This document shows positions 9,597-18,333 of a stretch of DNA of 64,000 nt, piece by piece. The position numbers were made by a program, and so were the translations under genes. This DNA is from Rhodoferax saidenbachensis (GTDB lineage Bacteria; Pseudomonadota; Gammaproteobacteria; Burkholderiales; Burkholderiaceae_C), in NCBI RefSeq assembly GCF_001955715.1, contig NZ_CP019239.1, positions 1,116,001 to 1,180,000 of the forward strand, given 5' to 3'. The notes under the pieces are model-generated. The model had not been told where the DNA came from. It saw only the letters and a program-made list of their open reading frames with translations, and searched no databases. The number at the start of each line of letters is the position of its first letter. Position 1 is the stretch's first letter.

Positions 9597-9764
9597 ATGT
9601 CCAAATCTTCTGCAAAATCCACGCCCATGACCGGCCAGGGCGCTGCTCGCATCCAGTCTGCTGCCGCTAAGGTCAACGGCGGGCAAGTCAAAGCTGGCAC
9701 CTTTGCTGCACGGGCACAGCGTGCAGCTGCTACCAACCAAGGTACGCCTAAGAGCTCCAAGTAA
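9597..9764 (+). CDS. Small basic Ala/Gln-rich protein, 55 residues
   Basis: 55 codons from ATG at 9597 with a good upstream ribosome site (GAAAGGG). The sequence MSKSSAKSTPMTGQGAARIQ, then SAAAKVNGGQVKAGTFAARA, is strongly basic and Ala-rich. The pattern MTxQAAxRIQSAxAKxNGGQVxxGxFAARAQ is one I associate with a widespread small-protein family on proteobacterial plasmids and islands, sometimes annotated as seed-maturation-like; its function is unknown to me. It lies directly upstream of a HicA-like gene, a pairing that recurs elsewhere from memory. Confidence 0.7.
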   Translation: MSKSSAKSTPMTGQGAARIQSAAAKVNGGQVKAGTFAARAQRAAATNQGTPKSSK

Positions 9765-9770
9765 GGGGCT

Positions 9771-9800
9771 GGGATCAGCGTCAGAAATGGCGCTGATCCC
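9771..9800 (+). promoter_or_regulatory. Perfect 10-bp hairpin between two small genes
   Basis: GGGATCAGCG (9771-9780) and CGCTGATCCC (9791-9800) are perfect inverse complements separated by ten bases. It begins seven bases after the stop of the 55-aa gene and ends ten bases before the ATG at 9811. There is no T-run, so simple termination is unlikely; mRNA processing, attenuation or control of the HicA-like start are more plausible. Confidence 0.6.
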
Positions 9801-9810
9801 GACAATTACC

Positions 9811-10017
9811 ATGCGATACAGCAACGACAAAGAGATCTCCGCCATCGTGCGGAAGCTATTGAACACAGGATGGCGGTACATGGCAGGAACAAAGCACGGC
9901 AAGATCATTGCACCAAACGGCCGGAAACTACCGGTTCCAGGTACGCCCAGCGACTGGCGAGCCAGCAGGAATTTCAGGCGCGATGTGCGTCGCATTGATT
10001 TGATTGCGCATCCATGA
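9811..10017 (+). CDS. HicA/YcfA-like small RNA-binding-type protein
   Basis: 68 residues from ATG 9811; an upstream in-frame ATG at 9787 lies inside the hairpin loop and is less likely. The sequence contains LLNTGWRYMAGTKHGKIIAP, then NGRKLPVPGTPSD, then RNFRRDVRR. This is the short double-stranded-RNA-binding-like layout of HicA/YcfA proteins, with the conserved GxKHxxxxxP and PxTPSD patterns. Its stop overlaps the ankyrin gene start (ATGA), so the two are translationally coupled. A classical HicB antitoxin is absent; whether the 55-aa protein or the ankyrin protein plays that part is open. Confidence 0.65.
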   Translation: MRYSNDKEISAIVRKLLNTGWRYMAGTKHGKIIAPNGRKLPVPGTPSDWRASRNFRRDVRRIDLIAHP

Positions 10018-12209
10018 GCAAGGATTTGCCTCCATACCCAAGATTTGGCGAGTGCATTTCCACACTGGCTGGAGCGCTGGACATCAATAAGACTGACAGC
10101 AATGTTGGTCGCTTGGCACGCGAGGGCGACTTTGATTGGGAGAAACTGGACGCCGTTATCGGTGACCTTCTGATTAACGGCTCTGCGCGGGTTATTGGCG
10201 ATGCCGCACGAGAAATCATCTCCCCTTGGATCTCCACGATGAGAGTTGAGTACACCAACTTGGTATTGGATGTTCCGCTCGATGCATTAGGCAGAAGTGA
10301 TGCGCTACCGATCTTGATCGAAGAGTTCTTTGCGCCTGCTACGGCCAGCTTGCTGCATCGAGCCGGTGCTCGCATTCCCGGCCCAGATGTTCGCGATCTG
10401 CTTGGTGGGAAACGGTCACCTATCACGGCGACCCTCCAATGGCTCGATGGCATATTGAATGCGCCTGTAGAGCAGGAGCTTTTCCCGGAAAGCACCGGTT
10501 CAGATCGTGTCGAACAGGAGAAGATCAGAAAGTGGCGCAATGGAGTTGACATTCCGTCGTCGCAGAGCATCAAGCTCCTTTGCACCAGGTTAGCTGGGCA
10601 TTCTGCGCGGACTTCCTCGGCTGCTTTTTGGCTTTTGATTTCTTCTGCGCTGTCAAGACTCGAACGCCCTTGGGGCGGAGCACTTGGTTCACTGATGCTT
10701 CCATATGCTTTGGGGCAGGCTGTAGACCTGAAGACTGTCACTTCACGTCTGACAGCATTAGTCCAGTGCAAGGGAAATGCTTGGCCTGAATTGGCAGAGC
10801 CCGGCAGAAAGCTTTGGAATGACCTCATGCGCACGTCACAAAAGCGAAGCGGCGATCAAGCCCGTACGTGGCATGAAATCGAGGCACTGGAAGCTATGGC
10901 CAGATTGTGTGATCCGCAGGGCCAAACGGCCTATCACTATGAGTGGATGAAGGGTCGTTGGAACGTGCTGTCTGGGCATTACAAGGAGGCACTTCCATAC
11001 TACGAACTGGCTTTTAATCTGGCCAGCTATCGGGCGGGGCATCAATTAAAAGACCTGATTTCCGAAGCGACTTGTGTTGCAGCCTTCTTGGAAAAGAGGC
11101 CTTTTCTAAAACGACTCAAGCACGTGGGAATTGCACTAGGCCTATTCCGCAAGCCAGACTCGTCGGATGTTCTGGGGGAATGGGAGGTCGATCAGTTTGC
11201 AAACCAGTTGCCGCTGCGATTTCCCGCACAAGGACGCTTTATTGAATGCGAGGCCGATCTGGCTATGCAGCCGATGCCCGGAATGATGTTCATATCCACA
11301 GAAGAAATTGCCAGCATCAAGGTTGACCTCAAGACACCGAATCGTGTGCGAGCCGTGCATTTTGCTGACGGTGGCGTGCGACGCTGGCCGCAGCTACGGC
11401 TGTTTGCAGCTTTTGGCATGTTGGACCGTGTCAAGGTACTGCTGGAGGCCGGAGCCTCTGTTGATGACCTCGACAGTTCCGGAGGGTCAGCCTTGCTGTG
11501 CGCCTTGCAAAATGCGATGGCAACCGGCAAGCGTGAAGTGCTTGACCTGCTGTTGTCGCAGCCTCATCAAACTGCGACGCTCAATGCCACGACCCAAAGA
11601 AAGCGCCTGACACCGTTGATGTGCGCCATTGATCTCGGTTTGCCAGATGTTGTTGAGGCGCTCCTGGCGCAAGGGGCGGATGTTGAGAAACGGGCATTGA
11701 CCGAGGATCAATCGCCGCTGTACTACTTGGTGTCCCAACTGTTCTGCAAGGTCAACCCCGCAAGGATGTTTGAAACGGTAACTGCGAAGCTATTTGAAGA
11801 GCCCGACAGCATGCAGCAAGACACTTTGCGGCGTTTCGGCGTTGGACTAACAGGCACCTTTGGCTCTGATACCTCTGCGCTGAGTTTGCACGCCGACGTA
11901 GCTTTGGCAACTGCAGAACATTTGGTGAGCAGGCATGTCGCACAGCACACAGTCGCCAATCTGATCGAGATTGCTGCATTGCTCCTGAAGGCGGGCGCTA
12001 AACCCAATGCAGTGCATCAGTATCCAGTTCCAGGACGTACCCCGCTCATGCTGGCAGCAGAGAGTGATCTTCCAGAGTTATTTGACTTGATGATCCGAAA
12101 TGGTGGCGAGCCTGTTCAGCCGGATGCAATGGGGCAAAACTGTTTGCAGATTGCACAGGCGTTCAAGTCGCGAAAGATCTTGGATTACATGCAGCGCACT
12201 ACACATTGA
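10014..12209 (+). CDS. Ankyrin-repeat protein with long novel N-terminal region
   Basis: 731 residues, no signal peptide or membrane segment. The first 440 residues match no family I recognise; they include a TPR-like stretch (YEWMKGRWNVLSGHYKEALP, then YYELAFNLA). Residues about 455-725 hold ankyrin repeats, for example LRLFAAFGMLDRVKVLLEAG, LTPLMCAIDLGLPDVVEALL and RTPLMLAAESDLPELFDLMI. It is coupled by an ATGA overlap to the HicA-like gene and so is the third gene of a small operon. Inference: a scaffold or sensor working with the small proteins. It could be a defence module or an effector; nothing decides this from sequence alone. Confidence 0.75.
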   Translation: MSKDLPPYPRFGECISTLAGALDINKTDSNVGRLAREGDFDWEKLDAVIGDLLINGSARVIGDAAREIISPWISTMRVEYTNLVLDVPLDALGRSDALPILIEEFFAPATASLLHRAGARIPGPDVRDLLGGKRSPITATLQWLDGILNAPVEQELFPESTGSDRVEQEKIRKWRNGVDIPSSQSIKLLCTRLAGHSARTSSAAFWLLISSALSRLERPWGGALGSLMLPYALGQAVDLKTVTSRLTALVQCKGNAWPELAEPGRKLWNDLMRTSQKRSGDQARTWHEIEALEAMARLCDPQGQTAYHYEWMKGRWNVLSGHYKEALPYYELAFNLASYRAGHQLKDLISEATCVAAFLEKRPFLKRLKHVGIALGLFRKPDSSDVLGEWEVDQFANQLPLRFPAQGRFIECEADLAMQPMPGMMFISTEEIASIKVDLKTPNRVRAVHFADGGVRRWPQLRLFAAFGMLDRVKVLLEAGASVDDLDSSGGSALLCALQNAMATGKREVLDLLLSQPHQTATLNATTQRKRLTPLMCAIDLGLPDVVEALLAQGADVEKRALTEDQSPLYYLVSQLFCKVNPARMFETVTAKLFEEPDSMQQDTLRRFGVGLTGTFGSDTSALSLHADVALATAEHLVSRHVAQHTVANLIEIAALLLKAGAKPNAVHQYPVPGRTPLMLAAESDLPELFDLMIRNGGEPVQPDAMGQNCLQIAQAFKSRKILDYMQRTTH

Positions 12210-12232
12210 GGAACAAATGTCATTTCAGCATT

Positions 12233-12275
12233 TGCAGGGCATAGCTTGAACCTAAAGTTACGCTAATGCCCTGCA
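12233..12275. terminator. Stem-loop between convergent genes
   Basis: TGCAGGGCAT (12233-12242) pairs perfectly with ATGCCCTGCA (12266-12275) around a 23-base loop. It sits between the stop of the ankyrin gene (+) and the stop of the 140-aa gene (-), where a shared terminator is expected. There is no strong T-run (GCTTCGGTTTTAG follows on the plus strand). Confidence 0.5.
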
Positions 12276-12290
12276 GCATTTGCTTCGGTT

Positions 12291-12713
12291 TTAGTGCAGA
12301 TTGGTCCTACTTTTGAATGGGTTCTCCATTGCAGACCTAGCTCCAATATCGAAATTCAACTCCCAATCCGTCTTGATGTGCTGGCCATTGAGCTCAAACT
12401 GAAACCAAGACTTTCCGCTTTTTTTGCAGAAGGCGACCAACTGATCCGTGAAGACAACATCGCGACCTTCAAGCGAGACAATCGCCAAAGCTCTCATATC
12501 TATGCACATCTCTTCGTTCTCCTCTTGTCTTCGTGCTGCGGTAACTAGGTTGTTCAGGTCTTCGCGGTTTTTGATTGAGAGGAAGATGTCGATTCCACTC
12601 ATATAGGGAACTACACCGAAGGCTGCGTAGTGCTGCTCATACCTTTCACCAGCTTTTAGATAGTTGCTGGGATCGAACTTTCTTCTCTTCCGTATGGTTT
12701 CCGTCATGCTCAT
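12291..12713 (-). CDS. Hypothetical protein coupled to the Rep-like gene
   Basis: 140 residues starting MSMTETIRKRRKFDPSNYLK. This start is chosen because its ATG overlaps the stop of the upstream Rep-like gene (ATGA); the longer frame to 12743 would lie deep inside that gene. It is a soluble, mixed alpha/beta sequence with no family I recognise. The arrangement suggests an accessory protein of the element's replication module. Confidence 0.6.
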   Translation of the reverse strand: MSMTETIRKRRKFDPSNYLKAGERYEQHYAAFGVVPYMSGIDIFLSIKNREDLNNLVTAARRQEENEEMCIDMRALAIVSLEGRDVVFTDQLVAFCKKSGKSWFQFELNGQHIKTDWELNFDIGARSAMENPFKSRTNLH

Positions 12714-13810
12714 GCTCCCTTGCTCTTGAAGTTGTTCCACCACTGCCTGAAGAGATCAGGGTTGCGCCGTAGCTCCAAGGGAAGTTCTGCCGCGCGATCC
12801 GCTCGCAAAATCTCATGCAGGCCATGGACAAGGAACTCGTGGCGCTCGAAAGGTACGTCCACGTCGTAGCCGTGCTCCAACATGTACTTTTTGTAGCGGG
12901 GCGTGGAGCCGCTGCGGGGGTTGAATGCGGATCCCTTCTTACCGTTACTGAAGAAGTGCCGCGCGTACTCGACGAACGTAGGGTGCTGGGCATACACCGA
13001 TGCCGGGGTGAAGCCCTCCTGGTCAGCCCGAAACGCCACGCTCAAGCCGAAACGCTGATAGCGGCTCTCAAGCAGACGCATGACGGTGGCAGAATCTTCC
13101 CAACCGGCGATGGTGTCAAGCCCGGCAGACTCCAGTTCACGCTTGTTGAACATGATTTCCACCCGCAGATGCCACTCTATGGCGTTGCACAGCGAGGTCC
13201 ACGCTTCGACTGGGATGTGCGCAGGTCGGCCGTTGTTCTTCTTCTGGATAAATTTGATGCAAGGATCGTAGGTTCGGCAGGCTCGGCTACTTTTGGACTT
13301 GCCGATGCGGATCGTTCCTGGGTTGTCGAGAGTGCGACCCTCATTCGAGTACCGGGAGGGGAGTAAGACCATCTGCATTTGATCGATTCTGCGCAGAGCA
13401 TCCGCCTTGTCGATGCTGTCTGGGATGATGTGGTGCCGGGTCAACTCTGCCCGCTCGATCACGGGTTCAAACTGCTCGGGCAACAACAGACCAGTTAGGT
13501 CACGCAAGGGGTTAGACACGATCTGCGTGATGGCACGCAACTGTGCAGCCTCATTAGTGAAGACGTGCAAGTTGTGGCCGAAAAACGTAGTTGTGACGCC
13601 GCCTGAACAGCCAATGCTCCGGTCGGTCAGGTTGACGCGGTACAGCCAGCGGCCCTTGTAGGGCCCGATGGGCAGCGAAAACAGTATCTCTTCGGTGTTC
13701 CTCTTCGGGTCAGTGCGATGAGTCACCTTGATCTTGCGTTGCGCCAAAGCGGTGACAAGCTCGAAAGAGTTGATGGCCGTATCTAAGATACGAAAAGAAG
13801 TGTTGTCCAT
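12710..13810 (-). CDS. Putative replication initiator, phage/plasmid II/X-like family
   Basis: 366 residues. It has the run of landmarks seen in filamentous-phage gene II/X-like replication proteins: an early FFGHNLHVFTNEAAQLRAI segment, a central block, RACRTYDPCIKFIQKKNN at the position of the usual Y.K motif, and a EWHLRVEIMFNKRELESAGL block equivalent to lRvEv...reL. Such proteins nick one strand at a replication origin. The gene lies upstream of the 140-aa gene (four-base overlap) and downstream of the RepA-like ATPase. A member this divergent could have another role; the family call is from pattern memory. Confidence 0.55.
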   Translation of the reverse strand: MDNTSFRILDTAINSFELVTALAQRKIKVTHRTDPKRNTEEILFSLPIGPYKGRWLYRVNLTDRSIGCSGGVTTTFFGHNLHVFTNEAAQLRAITQIVSNPLRDLTGLLLPEQFEPVIERAELTRHHIIPDSIDKADALRRIDQMQMVLLPSRYSNEGRTLDNPGTIRIGKSKSSRACRTYDPCIKFIQKKNNGRPAHIPVEAWTSLCNAIEWHLRVEIMFNKRELESAGLDTIAGWEDSATVMRLLESRYQRFGLSVAFRADQEGFTPASVYAQHPTFVEYARHFFSNGKKGSAFNPRSGSTPRYKKYMLEHGYDVDVPFERHEFLVHGLHEILRADRAAELPLELRRNPDLFRQWWNNFKSKGA

Positions 13811-14010
13811 GATGATTCCTTTTTGGTTCTGCCGATGACCGGCAAAGACTGATTCACAGTTCCGTTAATGGCGAATGGGTGGTGCATGACGGCACGGTGA
13901 AGGCCGCATGCTTGGTGGCGTTTTGCTGACGTAAGCGCGCATTCCCGCCACGCCTCCAAAGAGTTGTGATTTCACGGTTTCAGCGCTTAAGTGTTGAAAC
14001 CGTGAAAGAC
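13811..14010. other. Non-coding gap with a 13-bp hairpin
   Basis: About 200 bases between the Rep-like and RepA-like genes. TTTCACGGTTTCA (13970-13982) and TGAAACCGTGAAA (13995-14007) are a perfect 13-bp inverted repeat with a 12-base loop, starting three bases after the RepA-like stop on the minus strand. No T-run follows, so this may be an RNA processing or termination hairpin, or part of a replication origin. Confidence 0.5.
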
Positions 14011-15045
14011 CTAGTTCGGCGTCTCCGGCCGTGATTCGCGGTGCTCCTTGAGCCTGCGCGAAACCGTGGCCTCGCTCAGTCCCGACGCTTTTGCGATCTC
14101 CTTGCCCTTCAAGCCCTGTTCGTGCAGCGAAACGACCAGGTCGAGCTGCTTCTGCGAATCCAGGATGACGGCCTCGGCGGAAAAGCGCATGGCACCGTCT
14201 GCGGTCCGAATGCGAAAGCTATATGGACTTTTCAAATGCGGAAGCTGGTCGCGCAGCTTCTTGTGTTCCACCCGGAAAGCCGTGGCTTCTGGTTCGTCCT
14301 CCAGGAACATGGGCGACACCTCAATCGAGTAATCAACCAAGTCTTCGTGAGCGCTCGTTCCGCGTTGTCCTCCGCCTTTGCCGGCATGGTGGATGAGAAG
14401 AACGGCGATGCCGCGCAACCGTAGTTGGATAAGCCAGGTTTTGACAGCCTGCCACCCGTGCAGGTCTTCACCCCCGCCGCTCGTCCACGCAGAAAGGTTG
14501 TCGATGATCAGAAAACGCATTTTGGGCGGGAAGTAGGCTTCGATGGATTTCTGCCCTTCCTCCGTGTCTAGCGTGCCCACGAGGTCACCGATCAAATGCC
14601 GACTCACGATCCAGAGCTTTTCGCGGACGGCCGACTTGGATTCTTCATCGGTATTGAAGGCATGCAATTGCTCAAGTCGTTCTTGGAAGCCGTGGATGCG
14701 CATCTCGCCGTCGAGATAGCACACCGCGTCACCGCTGCCTTGCCCCCAGGGTGTGACGAACTTGCGGCCAGCGATGGCATACGCGATGATCATTGCGAGC
14801 AGCGATTTGCCGCCGCCGCGCATGCCATAGAGAAGACCTAGTGTGCCGGCCAGGATCAGGCGACCCAGGAGTTCAATGTCCGGAGGAAGGCGCAAGACGA
14901 GAATCTCGGAGAGAGAAAGAGCACGTTCACGAATATGGCGGGAAACTGGGCTACCCGAATCCGAGAGATCGGGATTTGCAGGGGTTTGTGCAGCACTTGC
15001 AGGTTTGGCAGCTTTGCCACCCTTGGGGTGGGGGATGTAGGACAT
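14011..15045 (-). CDS. RepA-like hexameric helicase / AAA ATPase
   Basis: 344 residues. The core is a RecA-fold ATPase of the RSF1010 RepA/AAA_25 type: Walker A YGMRGGGKSLLAM near residue 78, then VCYLDGEMR, Walker B MRFLIIDNLSAW near 170, and LLIHHAGKGGGQRGTS as the motif after it. A C-terminal HTH (GLKGKEIAKASGLSEATVSR) is an addition often found in island-borne copies. The role is probably DNA unwinding or loading during replication of the excised element. It is preceded by the AlpA-like gene on the same strand. Confidence 0.8.
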   Translation of the reverse strand: MSYIPHPKGGKAAKPASAAQTPANPDLSDSGSPVSRHIRERALSLSEILVLRLPPDIELLGRLILAGTLGLLYGMRGGGKSLLAMIIAYAIAGRKFVTPWGQGSGDAVCYLDGEMRIHGFQERLEQLHAFNTDEESKSAVREKLWIVSRHLIGDLVGTLDTEEGQKSIEAYFPPKMRFLIIDNLSAWTSGGGEDLHGWQAVKTWLIQLRLRGIAVLLIHHAGKGGGQRGTSAHEDLVDYSIEVSPMFLEDEPEATAFRVEHKKLRDQLPHLKSPYSFRIRTADGAMRFSAEAVILDSQKQLDLVVSLHEQGLKGKEIAKASGLSEATVSRRLKEHRESRPETPN

Positions 15046-15255
15046 AGGAATTCCAAAAAAAAGGACGAGCTATCCCGCCCACCAGCGTTGTGGTGGTTTT
15101 CAGTTACGGGGAAGAGGAAGGGTCTTAAGGCTTGCGCGGTGGGTCACGAGTAGGTGGCCGGATCAGCAGGGCGACGTGCTCCCTTCTGGTGCAGCGACGA
15201 ATCGGGCCGTTGGGGCTGATGAGGGCCTGCTCAGATGACTTCGATAGGGAAGTCA

Positions 15256-15636
15256 TTAACGGCTCCCTTTGGAGGGATTAATAGGCGAAATCTCTGCACG
15301 TGCCGCTGCCTTGCCCAAGACGAATGCCACGATCTCGTGCTCCAACCACCTTGCCGCGGCTCTGCGGCTGGTTCCGAATTTGATGGGTGCCGGCAACTCG
15401 CCTGTCGCAACCTTGGCATGCACTGCCGACCGTTTGAGCCCAAGCATGTCGCAGACGCGCTCGATGACGATGAGCTTTGGTACACCGTCTAAGGGGTAGC
15501 CGGCAACCGTAGTGTGCGAAGCAACGGCCACCTGGCCCAGTGATGCACGTGCAACAGCAGAGGAGATCGGCGTGGGGGCAGTCTTGAGCTTTTTAGTGCC
15601 GGTCCGTGGTAGCTGGCGTGGTGCTGAATCGATCAT
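15256..15636 (-). CDS. AlpA-like HTH regulator
   Basis: 126 residues from the ATG that follows a GGAG ribosome site six bases upstream. Two further upstream in-frame starts exist but lack a site. The C-terminal half is an AlpA/excisionase-type winged HTH: LIVIERVCDMLGLKRSAVHA, then GELPAPIKFGTSRRAARWLE-like order with W followed by EHEIVAFVLGKAAARAE. AlpA proteins activate integrase or excision genes of P4-like elements. The N-terminal 60 residues are low-complexity and unlike typical short AlpA proteins. Confidence 0.75.
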   Translation of the reverse strand: MIDSAPRQLPRTGTKKLKTAPTPISSAVARASLGQVAVASHTTVAGYPLDGVPKLIVIERVCDMLGLKRSAVHAKVATGELPAPIKFGTSRRAAARWLEHEIVAFVLGKAAARAEISPINPSKGSR

Positions 15637-15931
15637 CAAGAACTCCATCAATATGTGCCATCGACTGGCATTGATGTGATTGTTCTTTAGCGAGCGATTG
15701 GGCGGAAGAGGCGCGAAGGCGGGTAGGCGTTAGCTACTCTTTCTGCAAATATCCAAGAGAGCACGTAGTCTTGCAACGTCAGACGTGATCTGTGTATTTC
15801 CGGTTGGCAGGTCAATAGGTTTTGGTAAGAAATGGTCGAGTCAGCGCGTTGTTTGGGAATTTGGTAGGGGTGGAATTTCCGAGCCATGGCGCCAAGAATT
15901 TTCAAGCCCAAGACCGTGTCCTGTTGCCGAT
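15637..15931. other. Gap between the AlpA-like and DUF6499-like genes
   Basis: About 295 bases. It likely contains the promoter of the alpA-repA-rep transcription unit (minus strand). A 111-codon minus-strand frame (15687-16022) crosses it but overlaps the end of the DUF6499-like gene and looks non-genic. Nothing else is seen. Confidence 0.4.
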
Positions 15932-16861
15932 CTACAACGGTACGGTTTTCGTGATGGGAGGTGGCTCCCATTCGCTGAATTTGAGAAGACTTAGGCATTC
16001 CCATCCATAGATTAGCTTCCACGCCTTATCGGCATACCTGTAGGCGCGGTCTCTACGTTGATCATCCGTGATCGTTTGTCGCTTATCGTCAGTCACGTCA
16101 TAGTCGGGCATCAGGGCTGCGGCCTGCTCAATCGTGAGCAGCCCTGGCTTGCCGCGCCGCTTCGCCATAGGCAGATCGGTGTTCTCTGACAAAAGTGTCT
16201 GTGGATTTGACAGGACATCGGCCAGTCTGAGGTAGCCGCGTAGCAACTGTCGGTTGGGCCTGTTGGTGGGCTCCTTCACCGTTTCATCATCCGATGCATG
16301 GAATGCCTGCGACAGATTGCCTGTGCTCAGCAAGCGTTCAAGGTACTTAACGGCAAAATCCGCCTGCGTTTGGAGAGCAACCGTTCCAGGGCCGAAGACA
16401 GGTGCCAGATCGAAAACGACCGCCACTTGCGCGCCGGGATATTCGATGGGTGACTGATGATGTTTGAAATGGGTGATGGTGTGTTGCATACGGCCTGCCA
16501 TCATCATGATCGGAGCCCAGTGTGGAAGAGATTCCTCGTGGCTTTCGCTGTAGTGCTTGACATGCGTCAGCCCAAAACTCGGCTCGTGTGCAGGTGTGGG
16601 ACGGTATCCCCACTGGGCAAGATCGAACGATGGGCAGAGGTCGTCTACCATGGCTTGGTAGAAACGGTTTCGCCTGAGAAACTCCCATGCGTACATGGAG
16701 TAGGTGGAGTCGTCGTTGAGATCGGCATATTCCTTCGCGTTTCCCGGTTTGGGCGCCCCGAGTTTCGTTTGGGGCTCGAAATGCTCAACTACCGTTGGGT
16801 GAATGCGGCCGACCTCGCGGGCGAAAGTTGTGTTTGACGTGGCCATTCCTTTTTCTTTCAT
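15932..16861 (-). CDS. DUF6499 (transcriptional-regulator-like) protein
   Basis: 309 residues from the ATG that overlaps the integrase stop (ATGA at 16858-16861); the longer frame would lie inside the integrase gene. Residues about 45-70 (YSMYAWEFLRRNRFYQAMVD) match the signature of the transcriptional-regulator-like DUF6499 domain found in integrative elements of proteobacteria. The rest is not recognised. Its coupling to the integrase suggests a role in control of integration, excision or replication. Confidence 0.65.
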   Translation of the reverse strand: MKEKGMATSNTTFAREVGRIHPTVVEHFEPQTKLGAPKPGNAKEYADLNDDSTYSMYAWEFLRRNRFYQAMVDDLCPSFDLAQWGYRPTPAHEPSFGLTHVKHYSESHEESLPHWAPIMMMAGRMQHTITHFKHHQSPIEYPGAQVAVVFDLAPVFGPGTVALQTQADFAVKYLERLLSTGNLSQAFHASDDETVKEPTNRPNRQLLRGYLRLADVLSNPQTLLSENTDLPMAKRRGKPGLLTIEQAAALMPDYDVTDDKRQTITDDQRRDRAYRYADKAWKLIYGWECLSLLKFSEWEPPPITKTVPL

Positions 16862-18132
16862 CTTCGTTTTCCGGATTTTGAGGCTGCTTTTCCAGCCACC
16901 TGACCCGTGTAGCAATAGCGTTCCCAATCAACCATGAGCGCCAAGCGCTTGTCATACAAATCGCTGCGGGCATAAGCTGCAGCGACCTTGTCTCGCAGCT
17001 TGTGGGCTAATGCTTCTTCAGCGGTACGGAAATCATGCGTGGTCAGTTCTGACGCGAAGTCCCTAAACGTGCTTCTGAAACCATGCACTGTCACAGTCTC
17101 ATAGCCCATTCTGCGTAGCAGCATGGCCATGGCCATATTCGATAGTGGCTTGTCCGCCTTGCCGCCAGGAAAAAGATACGTACCGTTGGAAAACGGCAGC
17201 ACTTCTTTAAGAATTGCGAGAGCTTTTTCCACAAGTGGAATCCGGTGCTCTTTGCCCGCCTTCATGCGCTCTTTGGGAATTACCCATATCTTCTTGTCAG
17301 TATCGATCTCTGCAATGGTCGCCCCTGTGACTTCTGAGGTGCGCGTGGCAGTGAGGATAAGGAACTCCAGCGCCCAGCGAGCCATGCCTTCTTGTTGCGC
17401 CAGTTCTTGGAGAAATTTGGGCATTTCCGCATGCGGCAAGGCGGGGTGGTGCTTGTCGGCGCGGGTTTCAGCGGTGGATTTGGCCAACAGGTGTTCAAGA
17501 TGGCCTTTCCAGCGGGCAGGGTTGTCGCCGCTTCTCAACTCATGCGCCGTTGCCCAATCAATGACCGCCTCAATGCGGCCACGCACGCGCGTGGCAGTCT
17601 CGTGCTTGGTCTTCCAAATGCTATTCAGTATTCGTTTGAGATCTGCGGTGCTGATGCTGGAGATCGGTCGGTCGCCGATGATGGGCGACGCATATGTGGA
17701 GAGTGTGTTTTCCCATTGCTGAATGTGCTTGGGGTTTTTCCACTCGTCTCGGTGGTCGGCGATGTATTCGGCCGCGCATTCGTCAAATGTCTTGCCCTTC
17801 GAGGCAGCCAAGCGAGTTGCTGTTTCTGCAGCGCGCTTCGCCGTGATTGGATCATCGCCGGCAGCGATCTGTTGTCGGCATGCTTCGGCCTTGGTGCGAG
17901 CCACTTTGAGACTGACTGTGGGGTATGGACCAAGTCCAATGGCCATGGGCTTGCCCAGTCGCATGTAACGGTGTAACCACGAGGCGGTCCCAGTTTTAGT
18001 GATCTGCAGGGTCAGGCCCCCGCCGTCACCCAGCAGAATCGGCTTTCCAAGTCCTAACTTGATGGCCTTCTGCGCCTCTTTGAGTTTTGCCTCGATCTTT
18101 GTGTCGGTGAGTTTGTTGATTGGCCCGCGCAA
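16858..18132 (-). CDS. int: Tyrosine-type site-specific integrase (P4/tRNA-targeting class)
   Basis: 424 residues. An N-terminal arm-binding DUF4102-like domain (GDGGGLTLQITKTGTASWLH, IGLGPYPTVSLKVAR), a core-binding domain (about 105-215) and the catalytic domain. The full catalytic set is visible: Arg in TATRTSEV, Lys in MKAGKEHR, His-Arg in HGFRSTFRDF, His in LAHKLRDKVAAAYARSD and the nucleophile Tyr in SDLYDKR. It catalyses integration and excision by strand exchange at the att site. It lies about 200 bases from the putative att core in a tRNA-Asp end. It appears intact. Confidence 0.93.
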   Translation of the reverse strand: MRGPINKLTDTKIEAKLKEAQKAIKLGLGKPILLGDGGGLTLQITKTGTASWLHRYMRLGKPMAIGLGPYPTVSLKVARTKAEACRQQIAAGDDPITAKRAAETATRLAASKGKTFDECAAEYIADHRDEWKNPKHIQQWENTLSTYASPIIGDRPISSISTADLKRILNSIWKTKHETATRVRGRIEAVIDWATAHELRSGDNPARWKGHLEHLLAKSTAETRADKHHPALPHAEMPKFLQELAQQEGMARWALEFLILTATRTSEVTGATIAEIDTDKKIWVIPKERMKAGKEHRIPLVEKALAILKEVLPFSNGTYLFPGGKADKPLSNMAMAMLLRRMGYETVTVHGFRSTFRDFASELTTHDFRTAEEALAHKLRDKVAAAYARSDLYDKRLALMVDWERYCYTGQVAGKAASKSGKRR

Positions 18133-18333
18133 GACTACTCCTAGAATTCACTTAGGAAGCATAACCGGTTCGACTATCGGACTTTTTGACTCAGCTATCA
18201 AATGAGCTATCAATCTAGCCATTGATATGGGTGGAAGTTGCCGATCAAAGATGGACACCCGACAGTGCCGTAAGCGTTCAGGCGCTTGCGATTGCCGCGA
18301 ATGATGGATATTGATGGCGATTTTTGTGAGCGA

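Noticed and set aside
13970..14007. The 13-bp hairpin as a rolling-circle nick site
   Set aside because: Its position three bases after a stop codon fits an RNA role equally well, and no initiator-type nick motif is recognisable; kept only as a hairpin.
15687..16022. 111-codon minus-strand frame
   Set aside because: Overlaps the end of the DUF6499-like gene out of frame and has no recognisable features.
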